Origin: Anoplolepis gracilipes
Lineage: Eukaryota > Arthropoda > Insecta > Hymenoptera > Formicidae
Reading direction: 5' to 3'
Assembly: GCF_047496725.1 (NCBI RefSeq)
Contig: NC_132971.1
Coordinates: forward strand, 19,028,001 to 19,092,000
Length of the DNA: 64,000 bases
In this document: positions 46,571 through 60,204 of the stretch, piece after piece
How positions within the stretch are numbered: position 1 is the stretch's first letter
How the letters are laid out: every line of letters begins with the position of its first letter
Made by a program: the position numbers and the translations under genes
Notes under the pieces: generated by a model
The model's database searches: none
What the model was told of the DNA's origin: nothing
Seen by the model: only the letters and a program-made list of their open reading frames with translations

Positions 46571-49500
46571 ATTGACATTTTCTTTAAAATTATCGCTTTT
46601 GGTTATCTTTTATATATTTGGTCTGAGAAGGACAAAAAGTGATTTTAATACAAACAGAAAAATATAAATAAAAATATAAGTAAAAGATAAAAAAAAAATA
46701 TGTATATATATTTGCGAATTTTATGTAACATAAACTTGTATTTATTTTTTAATTTCTGGTTTTTCTGCCGTTTCTTCTCTTTTGGATATTATATATTTGT
46801 CTTTTGTTTTTACTCTAATTATCTCTGCTATACTATATTATAATATAGTATATTTGATATCAATGGTGTTTCATTTTCTTATATTATCGATATTGAATAT
46901 ATATTGTCGGAAGCACTTATATTTATTATCAAATCAATTTTGATTATCCGTCATAAATTGCTTCGTCTTATTGAAAATCCTTAATGAACAACGGTAAACG
47001 GTACAGACGATAAACAATAAGTATTTTACATTATAAATTTTGCTAGACATCTAGCAAAAAGCATTCTAGCACAATATTTTTTAAAAATAAAAATTGTACA
47101 TTAATTAATTAAACTTGATAATATTACCATTTATGTGATAATAAACTAAGAAATTATATCGATGCATATTTTGTGATTGGCAGAATGGATCAGAATTCTG
47201 TCTGCAAGATTTGTTTATTTATATTTTTGTAAAGAAACTTCAGGTTAACTTTCAAGATGTTTTTTATATATAAGTTATATAAATGTATATAGTATAAGTA
47301 TACATATATGTGTATCGTAAGTTCTATTTTCGTTAAGAATGAGATATGCAGATTTAATTATACTTATTAATACAAGATATTGAAAAGAAAAATTTCTAAT
47401 TATAAAATTATATTTTATAAATTTAAATAATCAAATGCAAATATGTAAGGTAGATGAAACTAATTTATTTCGACACATTTTACAAGAAAAAAAATTTACA
47501 TAATTTTTAATTTTTGTTTAATATTATAATTCAATGTAGCTGCAATAAGAAAGTAGAAACCTTAATGGAAAAAATTGAATATAAGTTTACGTGATAAGTT
47601 ATGTGAGTGTGAATAAAATAATTATCAATATATTATAAAAATTAACAATATATTATCATATATAATATCTTATAATTTAAGGTAAGTATTTTCTATACCT
47701 AATAATGTGATTATAAATTTAATTGTACAAATTAAATAATAATAATATTTAAAGTTATTTGACACATTAATTTAACAACGATACTAATGCAAAGATATTG
47801 TTAATAAAACACATAGTAAAGCACTCATGTATATATATCACAATTCACTTTTCTCTTCATAATATAAGCTTAATATAAGCTTCTTTTTCTTTATGTGTCC
47901 TATCTGATTCCCTGGACATTGGCGATCACTTTGGCGATCACTCTGACTATCTAACATAGCTAGAAAGAGACAGAGATATTTGAGAAAGCAAATAAATAAA
48001 AAGAAAAATAATATATTTTTCTTTTTATTTATGTAAATTTGTTTGTAATTAAGAGAGAATATATAAATACATTTAATACATAAATACAATTCAATAATTT
48101 AATACAATAAATACGTTTAAATAAATATATTTTTTAAATAATACATTTCAAAATAATTTTTTTTTTAATTTTTTTAAATATTTGATTAATTTCATAAATT
48201 ACTATAAGCTCATTACATTTTTCTTCTTCACATCTTATTTTTTTAACTTTAAAACAATATATAGATACAACAATTTAATAACTCTAATAGTAAAGTAACT
48301 ATTAGAGAATATTAAATGTATATTACGATCACTAATACTAATGCTGAATGTTACGCTATTAATTTTTACATATTAATTTAATTAGAAATAATCAATGAAC
48401 TAAATCATTGATGTCACAAAAATATATAATATATAGATTATTTATTAAAAAAATGGTAATTAGATATTTAAAACTTTTGATTATTAATTGTGATTTATTT
48501 TTCCATTACTCTTTTTTAATTAATTGGCAATAAATTAGAAGTGTAAAAGTAGAAAACATAAGTGATTAAAAAAGTAAATACAAACCATGTTTAAAATAAA
48601 AAAATTATTATTGGTTTTAATTACTATATTTTACAATTAGAATATATAATAAGTTAATTTGAACGGCTCCTTTTGTTAAAGATAGAACAATATATATAAA
48701 ATTATATCGCTTAAGTCAGTTATTATTATATTATTTTTCCTATGTATAAACATATTAAGATTATAAAAAATAAATATAGAATTATACATATAATGTATAT
48801 ATTACATATAATTTTATATTTATTTTTTTTGTTATATATATATATGTATATATATAATATGTGAATGTATGAGAGATTTCGTGATGTATGTTTCTAATTA
48901 ATGATTTAATACTAATTCTACAATACCTAATGCTTTGGTGTCAAGTTCTATAAAGTCTGTATATATTGCTTCTTGGTTCTTTACTGCATTAGTGATGTAA
49001 AAAATAAGAAATTATATAAATTTTTTGTTCCAAATTAATTTTTTATATGTTATTATTTACGTCGATGATATGGATAAGATACAAAAAATCCCTTTTTAAT
49101 ATTATTCATTAGTAAATTCAATATTCATGTATCCTATGCTTGTATAACAAAAATTGACTTTATGATAATTATATAAAAATAATCAAGCTTATGGTTAAAA
49201 TTTATAATTACTTTTTAATCCACAAGTAAAAAAGAGAATGTTTGATATATTTTATATATATAATGAAATAAACTTGCAAATTTTTAATACTTGCAAGTAT
49301 TAAAAATTAATTAACTTCTTCGAAAGAAAATAATATACATGCTCATTTCTTGTTTTTGACATCATAACTCAATATATTCTTTGCAGAAGACCAGAAATAT
49401 TAACAAGAGAGTATATCGATAATCTTTTATCTTTATCATAAAATGATTTATTTACAAAATTTTAACAAAGTTGCAGCAAAGTTGCGCAACGTACAATGTT

Positions 49501-49683
49501 AAAAGCTTACTTAATAAAAATCTAAGAAAATAAACTTTTATAATATCTCTAACTTTCTTGTGGTACATGGCTAACTCCCTTAATTCTATGATTGTCATCG
49601 CTTTTATTACAATATTATAAAAATATCAATATTGTATATGTATAATATATATTGAATTATTTAACTTATATGATAGAAATATG

Positions 49684-49998
49684 CAGGGTGTTTGGAAAAT
49701 GGCTATACACTTGTTTACTAACTGTATTTAATTAATAACATAACAGCATAAAATATTCAAATTGCTATTAAAGATTTTATCAGAGGTATATTATCAGAAG
49801 AATTGAAAAAGATTTTCGATAACAAGATTAGACGAGTTAGGATTTGTTCATATATTGGTGGAGGTTAGGTTTTACACATCTTTTATAAAGAAAGATTAAT
49901 AATGTTAATTGTTGTTAAGTGTTAACTAATTTGTTAATAATACATTTTTTTTAATATATGAAATATAGATAGTATAGTTATATTTTCCGGACATCTTG
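49684..49998. mobile_element. MITE-like element, about 315 bp
   Basis: The ends are inverted: CAGGGTGTTTGGAAAAT…CTATAC from the left and CAAGATGTCCGGAAAAT…CTATAC from the right. The right end is followed by TA. The left flank is TG, so the TA duplication is not complete. No ORF is present. Ends of the form CAGGGTGT are usual for mariner/Tc1-type MITEs of Hymenoptera (general knowledge). Confidence 0.65.
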
Positions 49999-50585
49999 TA
50001 TTTATATTAAAACATTATTATTAATATTTTAATATTATGATATTGCAGATCAAAGTCAAGGGACAATGAAGAATTCAACAAACTACATCACGGAAAAATT
50101 AAACCGTATTAATACTTATTTATACATTTTTTATATATAATTAATTTAATCTCTGCAAGCGATTGTGGTTATTTAAAGAATGTTTTAGATAAAATTTACT
50201 TGTTTCGAGAAAAATATCCTCTATCATGATTTTATTCCAAATAAAAACGCTTTTATTATCAAAATCAGATTCAAATTAAAATATAATGATAATATTAGAA
50301 CAGACTCGTAAAAAAATTATTATTTTATTAGATAATTTCATAATTTATTTTGAGACATATGACATATCGCTTCTTAAGATTAAAATAAATTATCTAGTAT
50401 ATTATGTTGCATACAGAATATCAAAATAAAATTAAATTTTAACATATTATAATAAAAATTATTATACTGTATTACAATATAATAATTTATATCGTAATAT
50501 GTATAATTATTATATTTGCATGTTATATTATACTTGCATGTTATATTAAACTCATATCCATATTTACACACACACATACACACAA

Positions 50586-50619
50586 CACACACACACACAC
50601 ACACAATATATATTTTCGT

Positions 50620-50670
<51 letters not shown>
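50586..50670. repeat. (CA)n and (TA)n microsatellites
   Basis: (CA)n at about 50586-50605 and (TA)n at about 50628-50670, separated by a short AT-rich link. Confidence 0.95.
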
Positions 50671-50676
<6 letters not shown>

Positions 50677-52528
50677 ACAATAAAGCAAGAAATAAATATA
50701 TAATACCTTATATTATTTAGTTTATTAATCTTTTGTTTTAGTACGTCATCTTACCTGTGTATCGTTTTTATTTTTACTTTTTTTTTTGGCTTAACAATCT
50801 TAGTTTTCATTATTCTGTATATTATTCTATCGCTTGTATTTTACACGGCTAAATTTCAAATTGTTTATTTTTATATTGACCTTAGATATTTTAATTCATT
50901 CCTTATGATATCTGATTTTCCTTTTTTTTTATTTTTTATTCTTTTTTGCTCTTTGATGCTTATGATATTTAATCTTTCTTTCTTTTTTATTCATTATCTA
51001 AATTATTTCTTTTTATATCGTTTCTTATTTTAGTTAAGTAGATGATATTGTGTATTTAATGTGTATTTTACAATATTTACGCTTATTGTTAGTTTTACTT
51101 TCACTGAAATTATTTAACAGTTTTCAGCACCATTTTTATTAATGCTTTTTATTTCTTATCCTTTTTTACTTATATGTAGAATAGTTTTTATTATTTTGTG
51201 CTATTATCTAGAATATATTTTGTGATGTCTTCCATTATAAATATTTTAATATTTTTTTACTTTTGTATATGTTTTTTCTTATTATTTGCATTTTAATAAA
51301 AAACTATTAGTATTATATATGTATAATATTAGCTTAATATTAATATTATTTTTATAAGCATTACACATACAATACATATAGAGATACGCAGAAATATATT
51401 TATATATATTTAAATATATTTGATTGCCGAGTGTACTCGGCCGTAGCTGGCTAATGTGCCACTGACCTAGTTAGCGTAGAATAAGTCTTTCTTCTTGAGA
51501 GAAGAGTGAGATTTGCGTGTACCTAGCGCATGTATACATACTCGTATATATGTATATATGTATACGTCGATATTGGTTATATACTGAATACGTAGATATT
51601 GTAAAAAAAAATATACATATGTATATATATTACAATATTAATAATATATATTACAATACTTAAGTATTCTGTACACAACCAATATTAACTCATACATATA
51701 TATAAATTGTGTTCATACACACATATACACACACATTCGTTTAAATGTAATATGTAATGAGATATGAGAATGCATGTATAACGTACATTTGTGCGTATAT
51801 ATGTATATATGTAAGCGAGTGTGATCGTTGGATTATATCAGGTTGAATTCAACCTACCTATCTATCTACCGTACCAACATTGACCACAAACGAGCTAGGA
51901 AGCTGTACGACATGCCTCGCTTGCTTCACGGATTTGCTCTTGTTTATTCTTTTCTTCTTTCCTTTTTCTCTTTTCTATGATTATTAAGATTCGTCAACTT
52001 AAAAGAAAAATCTCAAAATAAAAGATAGGACAAAATTTTTTACTTTGTTATTAATAAAATCATATTTTTGTTTAATTTGTAAAATATACGAATATGTACT
52101 GTATATCTCTATATAAATGAACATATTCATGCATATAATCGGATTTATAATTATCAAATGATCGTATGATCTATCACGTAATTAAGAAAATTTGTGTATT
52201 TTACTGCCACTCTGTCATTAATAAACACAAATTAAAACCAACATTTACAGCAAAGTAAAATATTTCATTTATGTGGAATATTTATGCAAAATGTTATGAG
52301 ATTTTTAACGTTACTTATTTTCTTGTAACTCTTTTTTTATGTAAGAAGTAAATTTTCTTATGGTTAAATTATTTGATATCCGCATACATTAAATAAAGAT
52401 TAATAATATTGATTTGGTTAATGTTGGTTTTCACGACAGATACGATATTTCGACATGTAATGCATGTTTGCTCTTGTTTAATTTAAATTTAAATAGCTAA
52501 TGGCAATCGATTTTTTTTTCTGTTTCAG

Positions 52529-55029
52529 AGACCGAAATTTGCATTGATAACCAGAGCAATAGTTGGGATAAGCCAGTTTCAAATTTGATTTCATTTCCCG
52601 ACTCTCCGGAGAGTGGCTATCTGTCTTCGCCTCAATATGATGGTTCACAGTACTATCCGCCATGTCAAACACGATACATTTATCAGTATAAAAGAGCACC
52701 AAGATATAACGATTACTCTCTAGAAAAAAATACCTTATATCCAACCTCATTAAATGACGCTCCACAAGTTCAACCAACAACGGTCGAGCGTCTTGCCAAT
52801 TTCGTACATTCTATACCGGTAGTGCCACCGGTCAACCACGATCATCTGTTTGTCTTGACCCTACCAGAGAAAATCAAGAAAAAAAAATCACAAGCAGTTA
52901 AAGAGAAGGACAACGCGCAGCCTCTCACACAAATACCCGAGCGATCTCATTTATACACATCCTCATGCGGACAAATCGGAATTCCTTTCTCTCTGCAACA
53001 ATCAACCACATTTACGACATCAGCAGAGAAAAAATATACTACGGCGAATAAAATACCGACGAATGAACAAAATACTGTTAATATCGAAAATCTAAAATCG
53101 AAATTTGAAGCGACCGTTATTGACAATTGCGATAAGCAATTATATCAAACGAACGCAGTCTCCGCCAACCAGAGCTTTAAATTTCACAATTTGCATCCAC
53201 AGCAGGAACAATTCCATCACTCTAATAAATCATCAGCTGTACTACTCACAATAGCCCAAAGAACTGATTTAGTGAAAGACACAATATTTCCAGATGATAT
53301 TGTGGAAACCATTGCACAATTGTACAATGATTACGAACCCTCGATTAAGGTGATACCGTTGAATAACGAACAGGAGATTGGACAAGAAGTGCAAAAATTT
53401 CCTAAGATAAAAGAGCCCAATTGCTTTCAGAATCCGCATACAAATACTAAAGTAAAATCAGAAGGCAAAGAATTTGTGACAAGTATAACGACAAATAACC
53501 AGGTTTATCCTGTTTACGATCCAAGCATTTTTTTCAAATTGCCATCTCGTTATCCCGAAAAGAATTGGAGGAACAGTGGAGAAAACAGTGCATCGTTACC
53601 GCAGCACGTGGCTGTGGCAAATTTTTCAAACACCAACATTTCGCCAACATCGAACATCGTAACTGAGATGAAATACGAGACACAGTCGGGTCCACCGACG
53701 ACGCCGTCGCACTTGACCTCTTCCGGCGTCGAGCCGCCACATAGCAGTCAGGCTTCCGGGATTGTGATGGGTGATTCACCAGCCGAAGTTGTCGGCGTAG
53801 ACAGCCTGTTGTTGTCTCCTTGGGCTGCAAATGGTCCCGAATTCCTCGAGGGTGGAGTACCAGACGTGAAACAAACGGCTGGATTTCAAGATACTTCATG
53901 GGTAGACTCGCTTATGCTAAGTTCGACTGTCAATGTCGCTTCAGCTCAATCGTTAATGGAAATAAAGGGTCCGCTTCCATCCTTCACTAATTATACGGGA
54001 CACCTTTCAATCAATGGCATATCTGGCCATCACTATCATACGATAGCCTCATCCGGTCAGAGGTCGTCAGTACCGTCTGCGTCGCCGACACCTTCCTCTA
54101 ATCAGGAATACTACGAGTCGCCCGTAGTATCCTCAAGTACACCATGTCCTCAGGTAAGTCAAAAACATCAGCCACAAAATCATCAGCAGCCGCAGCAAAC
54201 TCAGCAGCATCCACATCCTCAAAATCAACAATTGCCACAATCGACGCAGCAGATAGAATATGATATTGACGATATAGCAGAGATCATCGGTTCTGCGATA
54301 GCGGATACAACGGTGCCGGGAAATGGAAATGGTCCCAGTTCAGAACAAACTTCCGACACCTCAAGGGACCAGTGGATGGATATAGATCGGATCGCCGATT
54401 GGATCGGCATGCCGGAGTGCTCGCCCAAAACCCAAGAGACTACGTCGCCAAACTCGTATGCGCCACAAATTTACGTGACCACGACGCCAACCATGCCAAC
54501 TCAACAGCACGCTGGTTCCACGCTACAGAATCTGCTTACGCAGAATTATGCGCCCTTGCTGCAAGCAAGATTGCAGGCCGGCAACACGGCCGGTCTTCAG
54601 AACGCATCTTGTGGCGAAACACCGTCATCGACAAGCCCTTATCCACCTCTCAGTCCGCCCAATCGAGTGTCCACGTCCTGCAGCCCTGATGACCTTTTAC
54701 ATTCGTCTTTCGCCACCCCTTCGCATCCCAGAAAAAGATCGCGATCCTCGGGTTCTGGACAGAGTCAGAATAAGAAGAATCCGGCCGTCAATGCAGCAGT
54801 ATTACCATACGGAGCGGAATCTGAAGTGGTTGGCAATGGTCCAAAGAAGCCCGTTCACAGGTGTCAAATGTGTAATAGGGCATTCTTGAACAAGAGCAAT
54901 ATTAAGGTGCATCTGCGTACGCATACGGGTGAAAAACCATTCAAGTGTGACGTATGCAGCAAGGCTTTCAGGCAAAAGGCGCATCTTATCAAACATCAGC
55001 AGATTCACAAAAGAGGTGGCAGGGAATAG
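52529..55029 (+). CDS. C2H2 zinc-finger transcription factor, 3'-terminal coding exon (5' partial)
   Basis: The exon opens at the acceptor TTTCTGTTTCAG|AG. The frame is open to TAG at 55027-55029 and gives 832 complete codons plus two bases of a split codon. The first in-frame ATG is several hundred codons in, so coding exon(s) must lie upstream. From the first full codon: a Ser/Pro-rich start (FPDSPESGYLSSP), Lys-rich patch (about 114-118), long disordered Ser/Thr/Pro region, Gln/His-rich tract (about 542-574), acidic repeats (578-587, 617-626), a likely nuclear signal RKRSR (734-738), and two C-terminal fingers. Finger 1 uses C778, C781, H794, H798; finger 2 C806, C809, H822, H826, joined by TGEKPFK. 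Both are canonical C-X2-C-X12-H-X3-H. It is therefore a nuclear DNA-binding regulator. I cannot name the orthologue. A consensus donor inside the exon suggests alternative splicing. Confidence 0.93.
54154..54249 (+). other. Possible exitron (in-frame intron inside the coding exon)
   Basis: CAG|GTAAGTC at 54151-54160 is a perfect donor consensus within the open frame. CGACGCAG ending at 54249 is a possible acceptor. The 96 bases between are divisible by three and stop-free, so both retained and spliced forms keep the frame. Splicing would remove the Gln/His-rich residues 542-573. The acceptor lacks a strong polypyrimidine tract, so use may be weak or absent. Confidence 0.4.
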
Positions 55030-58000
55030 ATTTTTTCTCTGATCGAAGGGACACACTTTATAAAATAAAATCGATAATTCTAATGATACATAACATAGGT
55101 AAAGTATATAATAAAAAATAGACTTATAAACATACTTAAATTACGCTATATCGTACCTATGAGACATGGCGATAATGCGGCCATCGTAGTGACAATATGT
55201 GATCACTCTAATCATTAGAATTTGTTGATTTAAATACGTCCCTTGTAATTGGAAAAAAATGAAAGCGGATACAATTCCGCTAATTTAATGGAGACGACCA
55301 TGATCATGGATATTACCAGCGCATTTTTATTCAAGATTTTTATTCTTTACTTTTGCATATAATAGCAATAAAGCCATTAATTGAAATTAGTATTTTGATT
55401 GTCATTATTATATATATAAAAATTACGGTTTTTTATTTCTGCTCGTTAATTTTAAAATTAAACTAAAAATTGTTATTAGAAGATAATTTTAAATCTTTTC
55501 TTGAGTACAAAAGAGTAGAAAAAAGAAAATAAAATAATTTTAAATCTTTTTTAATTATATAAAAAAATTTTTATTATTGTAAATTTGATAAGTTTAGAAG
55601 TTTAGAAACTTTTCGCCTTATTTTTTTGCATTGCCAGATTGATGATGAATTCTGCATTTTATGCATAGATAATGTATATGACTTTATGCCTCATAGAGCA
55701 GATTATCTATCTATGTAGATTATCTGAAATATAAGACAATTTTTCGTCTTTGCTTAAAATATATATAGCAATGCAACATTTATTTATATTCAATGTATAG
55801 ATACGGATTTATCACAGGATGTTGTATGTATGTGTTGAATATCACTGAAAGCTGATAAAAAAGAAGATATAGATAATAAGACAATTGGTTCTACATATTA
55901 TCATTATTCTATATATTATCATTTTTATTTAGCATTAATAATATTCAATTGGATACTAATGATGATGATGATGAACGAAGTGCGATCTCGATTAATACTT
56001 AACTGCAAGAAGTAAAGAATAAAAATTTTGAATAAAAAACGTGCTGTTTAGAAAAAATTTGGATAATATTCAAATATCATCCGAATAAATCTGAAAACAT
56101 ACTGTGTTTAATAGAACTATCGAATCCGGTCACGCTATGTATACGAAACAAAGTTCATGTAAAATGTACACAAAGTTGTAAAAAATTATTTATTATTGAT
56201 ATTTCAAGGATAATTAATGCAAAATGCTGTATATACATATCTATATATGTTATGGTGATTTTTTTATAACTTTTGACATTATAATGACTATATAATTTTT
56301 TTTTAACTATTTCACAAAATTATTGATTATATTAATTAATATAAAAAAATTTAAACATTATTTATATTATTTATAGTGCTTGTAACTTTATTAAAGAATT
56401 GATAAATTTTATTTACTTTCTTCTAATTAACAAATAAAAATATTTTTAATATAATTATGTAATTGGAATTTAAAAATATTAAAAATATTTAAGAATAAAA
56501 GATAAATCAAAATTTTTCAAAAATTAAATTAGAAATTAGAACATAATATATAAATTGTAAATATATAAATTATGAATATAAAACGTAATGACTTTTTACT
56601 TTTGATAATAATATTTTATTTTGACTTTCACCGTAACATATTATAATATATATATATATTTTCAGACTATTATATACATAATGTTATAAATTATCAAATG
56701 TATACTATAGTATATAAAATATGGCAATAATAATAAAACGAGAAATTATTCAAAATATAAACCAAAAAATATAAAAACGTTCTGAAAAAACAGAGTTTTC
56801 ATTCTACAACATTCTTTAGATAGTTTGAGACTTGTCATTCTTCGTATCTTTAAATATATTTCTAATATGTTCAAAACTTATTGAAAAACAGAGAGAGAGA
56901 GAAAGAGTAATAAAAATTTGACGATTTTAAAAATAAAATAAATGAAATATATAATTTGAACTTAAAATTTATTTTTTCTTATATAACATATAGAATGCCA
57001 AATTTGAATATATTGTTCTATATTATTACTTCTAACTCATTTTGAATATATTACTTCTAACTTATTTTTTAAGTAGCATGTCAAATATCGTCTGTCATTC
57101 TCCTATACTGTTTTATTGTTAGTCTATCACTCAAGTTTCGTATTTTTATTTGCACCGTGTTAGCTATAATTTTTTTCTTGTATATTAGTCTTGAGTTCGT
57201 TAATGTACTAGAAACAAAATTACAGCCATTCAATGCCAGACACATACAACCCAATATGGTGCAAGCAGCAATGCGAAACTTAGTAAGTAATATTGGAAAA
57301 TGGCGCAGAACATTTGACATGTGCTGTTAAAAAAGTATATAACATGAATATAGTTAAATAACATTCTTTATCCTGATATACAATAAGAAACAAATGTTTA
57401 AGTTGTATTGTATTTATTTATTTCATTTTCAAAAACGTTAGATTTTAGAGACTTATAGAATATGAAATGATATTTATACACATATATTAATCTTTTTATT
57501 TTGACTGCCAAATTTTATATACTATATACACATATTATTTTTTTATTTGACCATTGGAAAGGCGGAAGAATAAGAGAAGAAATTATTTTACACTCTCATG
57601 AGTTATCTCAAAGAAAGAATGTTATGTTCTTTCAAATTAACTTGAACCTACGCATGACATAAATTGGAATTGAATCGATCGATTCTGCCGATTTCAATGA
57701 CTATTCTAGTATTGAGCAACTCAGTTCTGCAATAGCGTTTAGCGAGTAGTTTCTAGTTCACTTCTATTATTTATATCGCTTTAATATTAATCCTTGTCAA
57801 CATCCTATCTCTCAATTCTTTCATTATTTATCTTCTTTCGCATACTTTGTAAGATAGCCGTTTTTCTCCGCCTTTTTTAATTTAAGCTTCTATCCTTGTT
57901 TTTTCCATTTTTTAGTTTAGAAATTTAAGATACACCGTGTGTAAAATATTGTACGACAAATTAATTGCACTCCCCTCACGATCCTGTGATATAAGGATCA

Positions 58001-58810
58001 ATGTACGGGTTTCTTTTATATATATAATATATATATATATAAATTGATGGAAGAGAGATGTGCGCATGCGCATGCGCGTTTTTGTTAGAATCGTTGTCAT
58101 AAACAAAATACGAGCTTTCGATGGATCGACAATATAATCTCATAATTGTTCTAACGCGGGAACTTTCGCGATTCTTGATATTAGTCGTCGAATTCTGCGG
58201 ATGCTTGCTGTATACTTACGCGACCTGTACTCATATTTATCTGTCGCTACTCGATCCTCGAATTCTCGTCACTATTGTGGTAGTTAATAATTACGGAATG
58301 TATAAAGTCATACGCATTGTATATGTACATTATTTATAAAAAAATGACGTTTAATTAAATGATTGTTACCGTAATACAATGCTGTCATTTCTTATGCCGA
58401 GAATGTATCCTTTTATCTGAATCTCACTTTTTATTATTTTTTATTTTCCACACGAATTCTTTTCGCGGTTAACTTTTTATAATAATCAATTCGGCAGTGA
58501 TGCTTTATATTAAAAATATTTGTAATATTGTATAACAACTATATAAACTAAGACAGTTGCATTATTTGCAGTGATAGAAGGCAATTATGTATGAGAGATA
58601 TGTATGAGAGAGAGACGATAAAGTACGATTTGCATTCCTAACATTTGTAAATACATTAACTTAAGCATATAGTTAACAAATGATAATATTACGATAATAA
58701 AGGAATGTAAATATTGTATGTTTTATGTGTGTGTATGTTTGTGTGTTATGTGCATAAATATTTAATCTTTTATAATTTATTGTTTTATATTAAATAAAGC
58801 TAAGAGATAT
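55030..58810 (+). other. Probable long 3' UTR of the zinc-finger gene
   Basis: AT-rich sequence after the stop codon with several AATAAA hexamers (for example near 55065, 55366 and 58793). The last is preceded by Pumilio-like TGTAAATA motifs (about 58648 and 58705) and a GT-rich tract, so a transcript end near 58810-58820 is plausible. A 72-codon ATG frame (58121-58339, hydrophobic, MDRQYNLIIVLTRELSRFL…) lies within and is not called a gene. A tandem NRF-1-like site is at 58061-58078. The extent of the UTR is inferred. Confidence 0.4.
58061..58078. promoter_or_regulatory. NRF-1/Erect-wing-type palindromic site
   Basis: TGCGCATGCGCATGCGCG contains the full NRF-1 consensus (YGCGCAYGCGCR) with an overlapping second half. 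The insect homologue Erect wing recognises the same motif (family knowledge). It lies about 43 bases before the ATG of a 72-codon open frame, so a small promoter here is possible. Confidence 0.45.
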
Positions 58811-59848
58811 ATGAAAATTCACGTTCACGCGAGTAATATATTTTTTGTAAAATATTTGATTGACGTCATACAAATTCTTCCGTGATAACGCTTTGTGTTG
58901 CAACTAAATTTGAGAAAAATCTATATATCATGATGTTCACGAAGTTACGCCACTCTCCTAACATTATTTATTATTATAAAATTATTAGAATAATAAGGGA
59001 GTTGTTTATCCAAAAATCGTCGTAGATATCAACTTCCGGACTTTAGATATGAGTGTGTCATACCAAGCAGATAACGAGGCCAAATTACCGACGAACTTTA
59101 ACAAAGGACAGTATTGAAAAAGGATCTGGGACAGTTTGCGTGGCGGTTTGTTCCTGGTGGTTTATGCTCGGTACATGAACCGCGGATTATTGTTGAATAT
59201 AATGATATAACGGAATTATGATCTCGGAGGTTGCATGGTCCGCGGTGCGATGTTGTCTCTTCGGTATAGGACAAGGAAACACGTGATTTCATATGTCAAA
59301 GAAAGAAGAAAACCGAGAAACACAGTACAAACTGAGAAAGCAAAAAATAAAAGAGACAAAGAGAGGAATCTTTTATTTCTGTCTAACAAGACGCGAGAAG
59401 TTCCCTTGTGATCGTATATGCGAATCGTAAACACAGATATGACCACTGTGAATCTAACTGTACTGTTGATTAATCGACACAAAAGAGTATAAAAATATCG
59501 ACATTAAGAGTAAATAATAATAAAGCACAATGCTAGTAAAAAAAAGGTTACAAAGCGATTAATGAAAAGAATACATTACTGCAAAGAAACTCTAAAACAA
59601 ATAATTAGAAGAAGCTGGCTATAGACAAGGTAATAATCATAGTATAAGCAGAATAATCATAATATTAAAAGTTAAATGGCCAAATATATGTTTGAATCCA
59701 AAGAATGCTATATTTCTATAATATATATATATATATATGTTTTTGTAATGTATATGTCGTATAAAATAATATTTTAGATATTATTTAGTGATATGTATTA
59801 TATACAGCAGCTTAAAGATCTGCAGAAGAAGCAACAAAGCGAAGCAAG
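58811..59848. other. Intergenic DNA, nothing firmly assignable
   Basis: A patch of raised GC at about 59020-59300 shows only short frames on the minus strand. The rest is AT-rich with (TA)n near 59720-59740. Confidence 0.45.
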
Positions 59849-60204
59849 ATGATGGACCGACATGTCGCTGACTCAAATGAATCGTGGTTAAACTATCAAG
59901 GAGAGACCTGTACCGTGGTTCCCATGATGGTCCACGTACTCAGTCGGACGAGTGACCTGAATTTTTGGAGCTCACCGGCAAGGCTTCCTATCCTCAATCC
60001 TTACACAGTATCTTCTCTTTTTCTCCGTCCCTTCCAAACCACGAATATGTAAAAGACTCTGAAAGTGCTGCGAAAGATCGAATTATTTCACAGCGTGATA
60101 CCGGATTGTTGCTTGTCAATGTTCCTTTAAGAGGAAGAAAGAAAAAAAATCTTATTTGTGTCAAAGTTGGCAGATTTGACGAACATACATCGTGCTTATA
60201 TTGA
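59849..60204 (+). other. Two overlapping coding-like frames, possible frameshifted exon
   Basis: A 67-codon ATG frame (59849-60052, MMDRHVADSNESWLNYQGET…) overlaps a second frame running to 60204. The second frame has no ATG and reads LELTGKASYPQSLHSIFSFS and then SESAAKDRIISQRDTGLLLV. Composition in the first half of frame 1 and the second half of frame 2 is protein-like, which could mean one decayed reading frame with a shift around 59950-60000. I recognise no family. It may also be part of an untranslated exon. Confidence 0.25.

Larger units (their letters stand above)
46571..52528. other. AT-rich DNA, probably the intron ahead of the zinc-finger exon
   Basis: No coding exon recognised, although the frame at 52529 requires one somewhere upstream. 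Contains a MITE at 49684-49998 and (CA)n/(TA)n at 50586-50670. Short palindromes occur at 51425-51445 (GCCGAGTGTACTCGGC) and 51840-51855 (AGGTTGAATTCAACCT), the latter in a GC-richer patch (51830-51950) that could be regulatory. A polypyrimidine tract precedes the acceptor at 52528. Confidence 0.5.

Noticed and set aside
53534..55056. Minus-strand and alternative-frame ORFs of 67-121 codons
   Set aside because: Shadows of the zinc-finger coding exon.
58121..58339. 72-codon hydrophobic ATG frame near an NRF-1-type site
   Set aside because: Irregular composition, hydrophobicity spread without a clear membrane segment pattern, and it lies in a likely 3' UTR. Kept only as a note.
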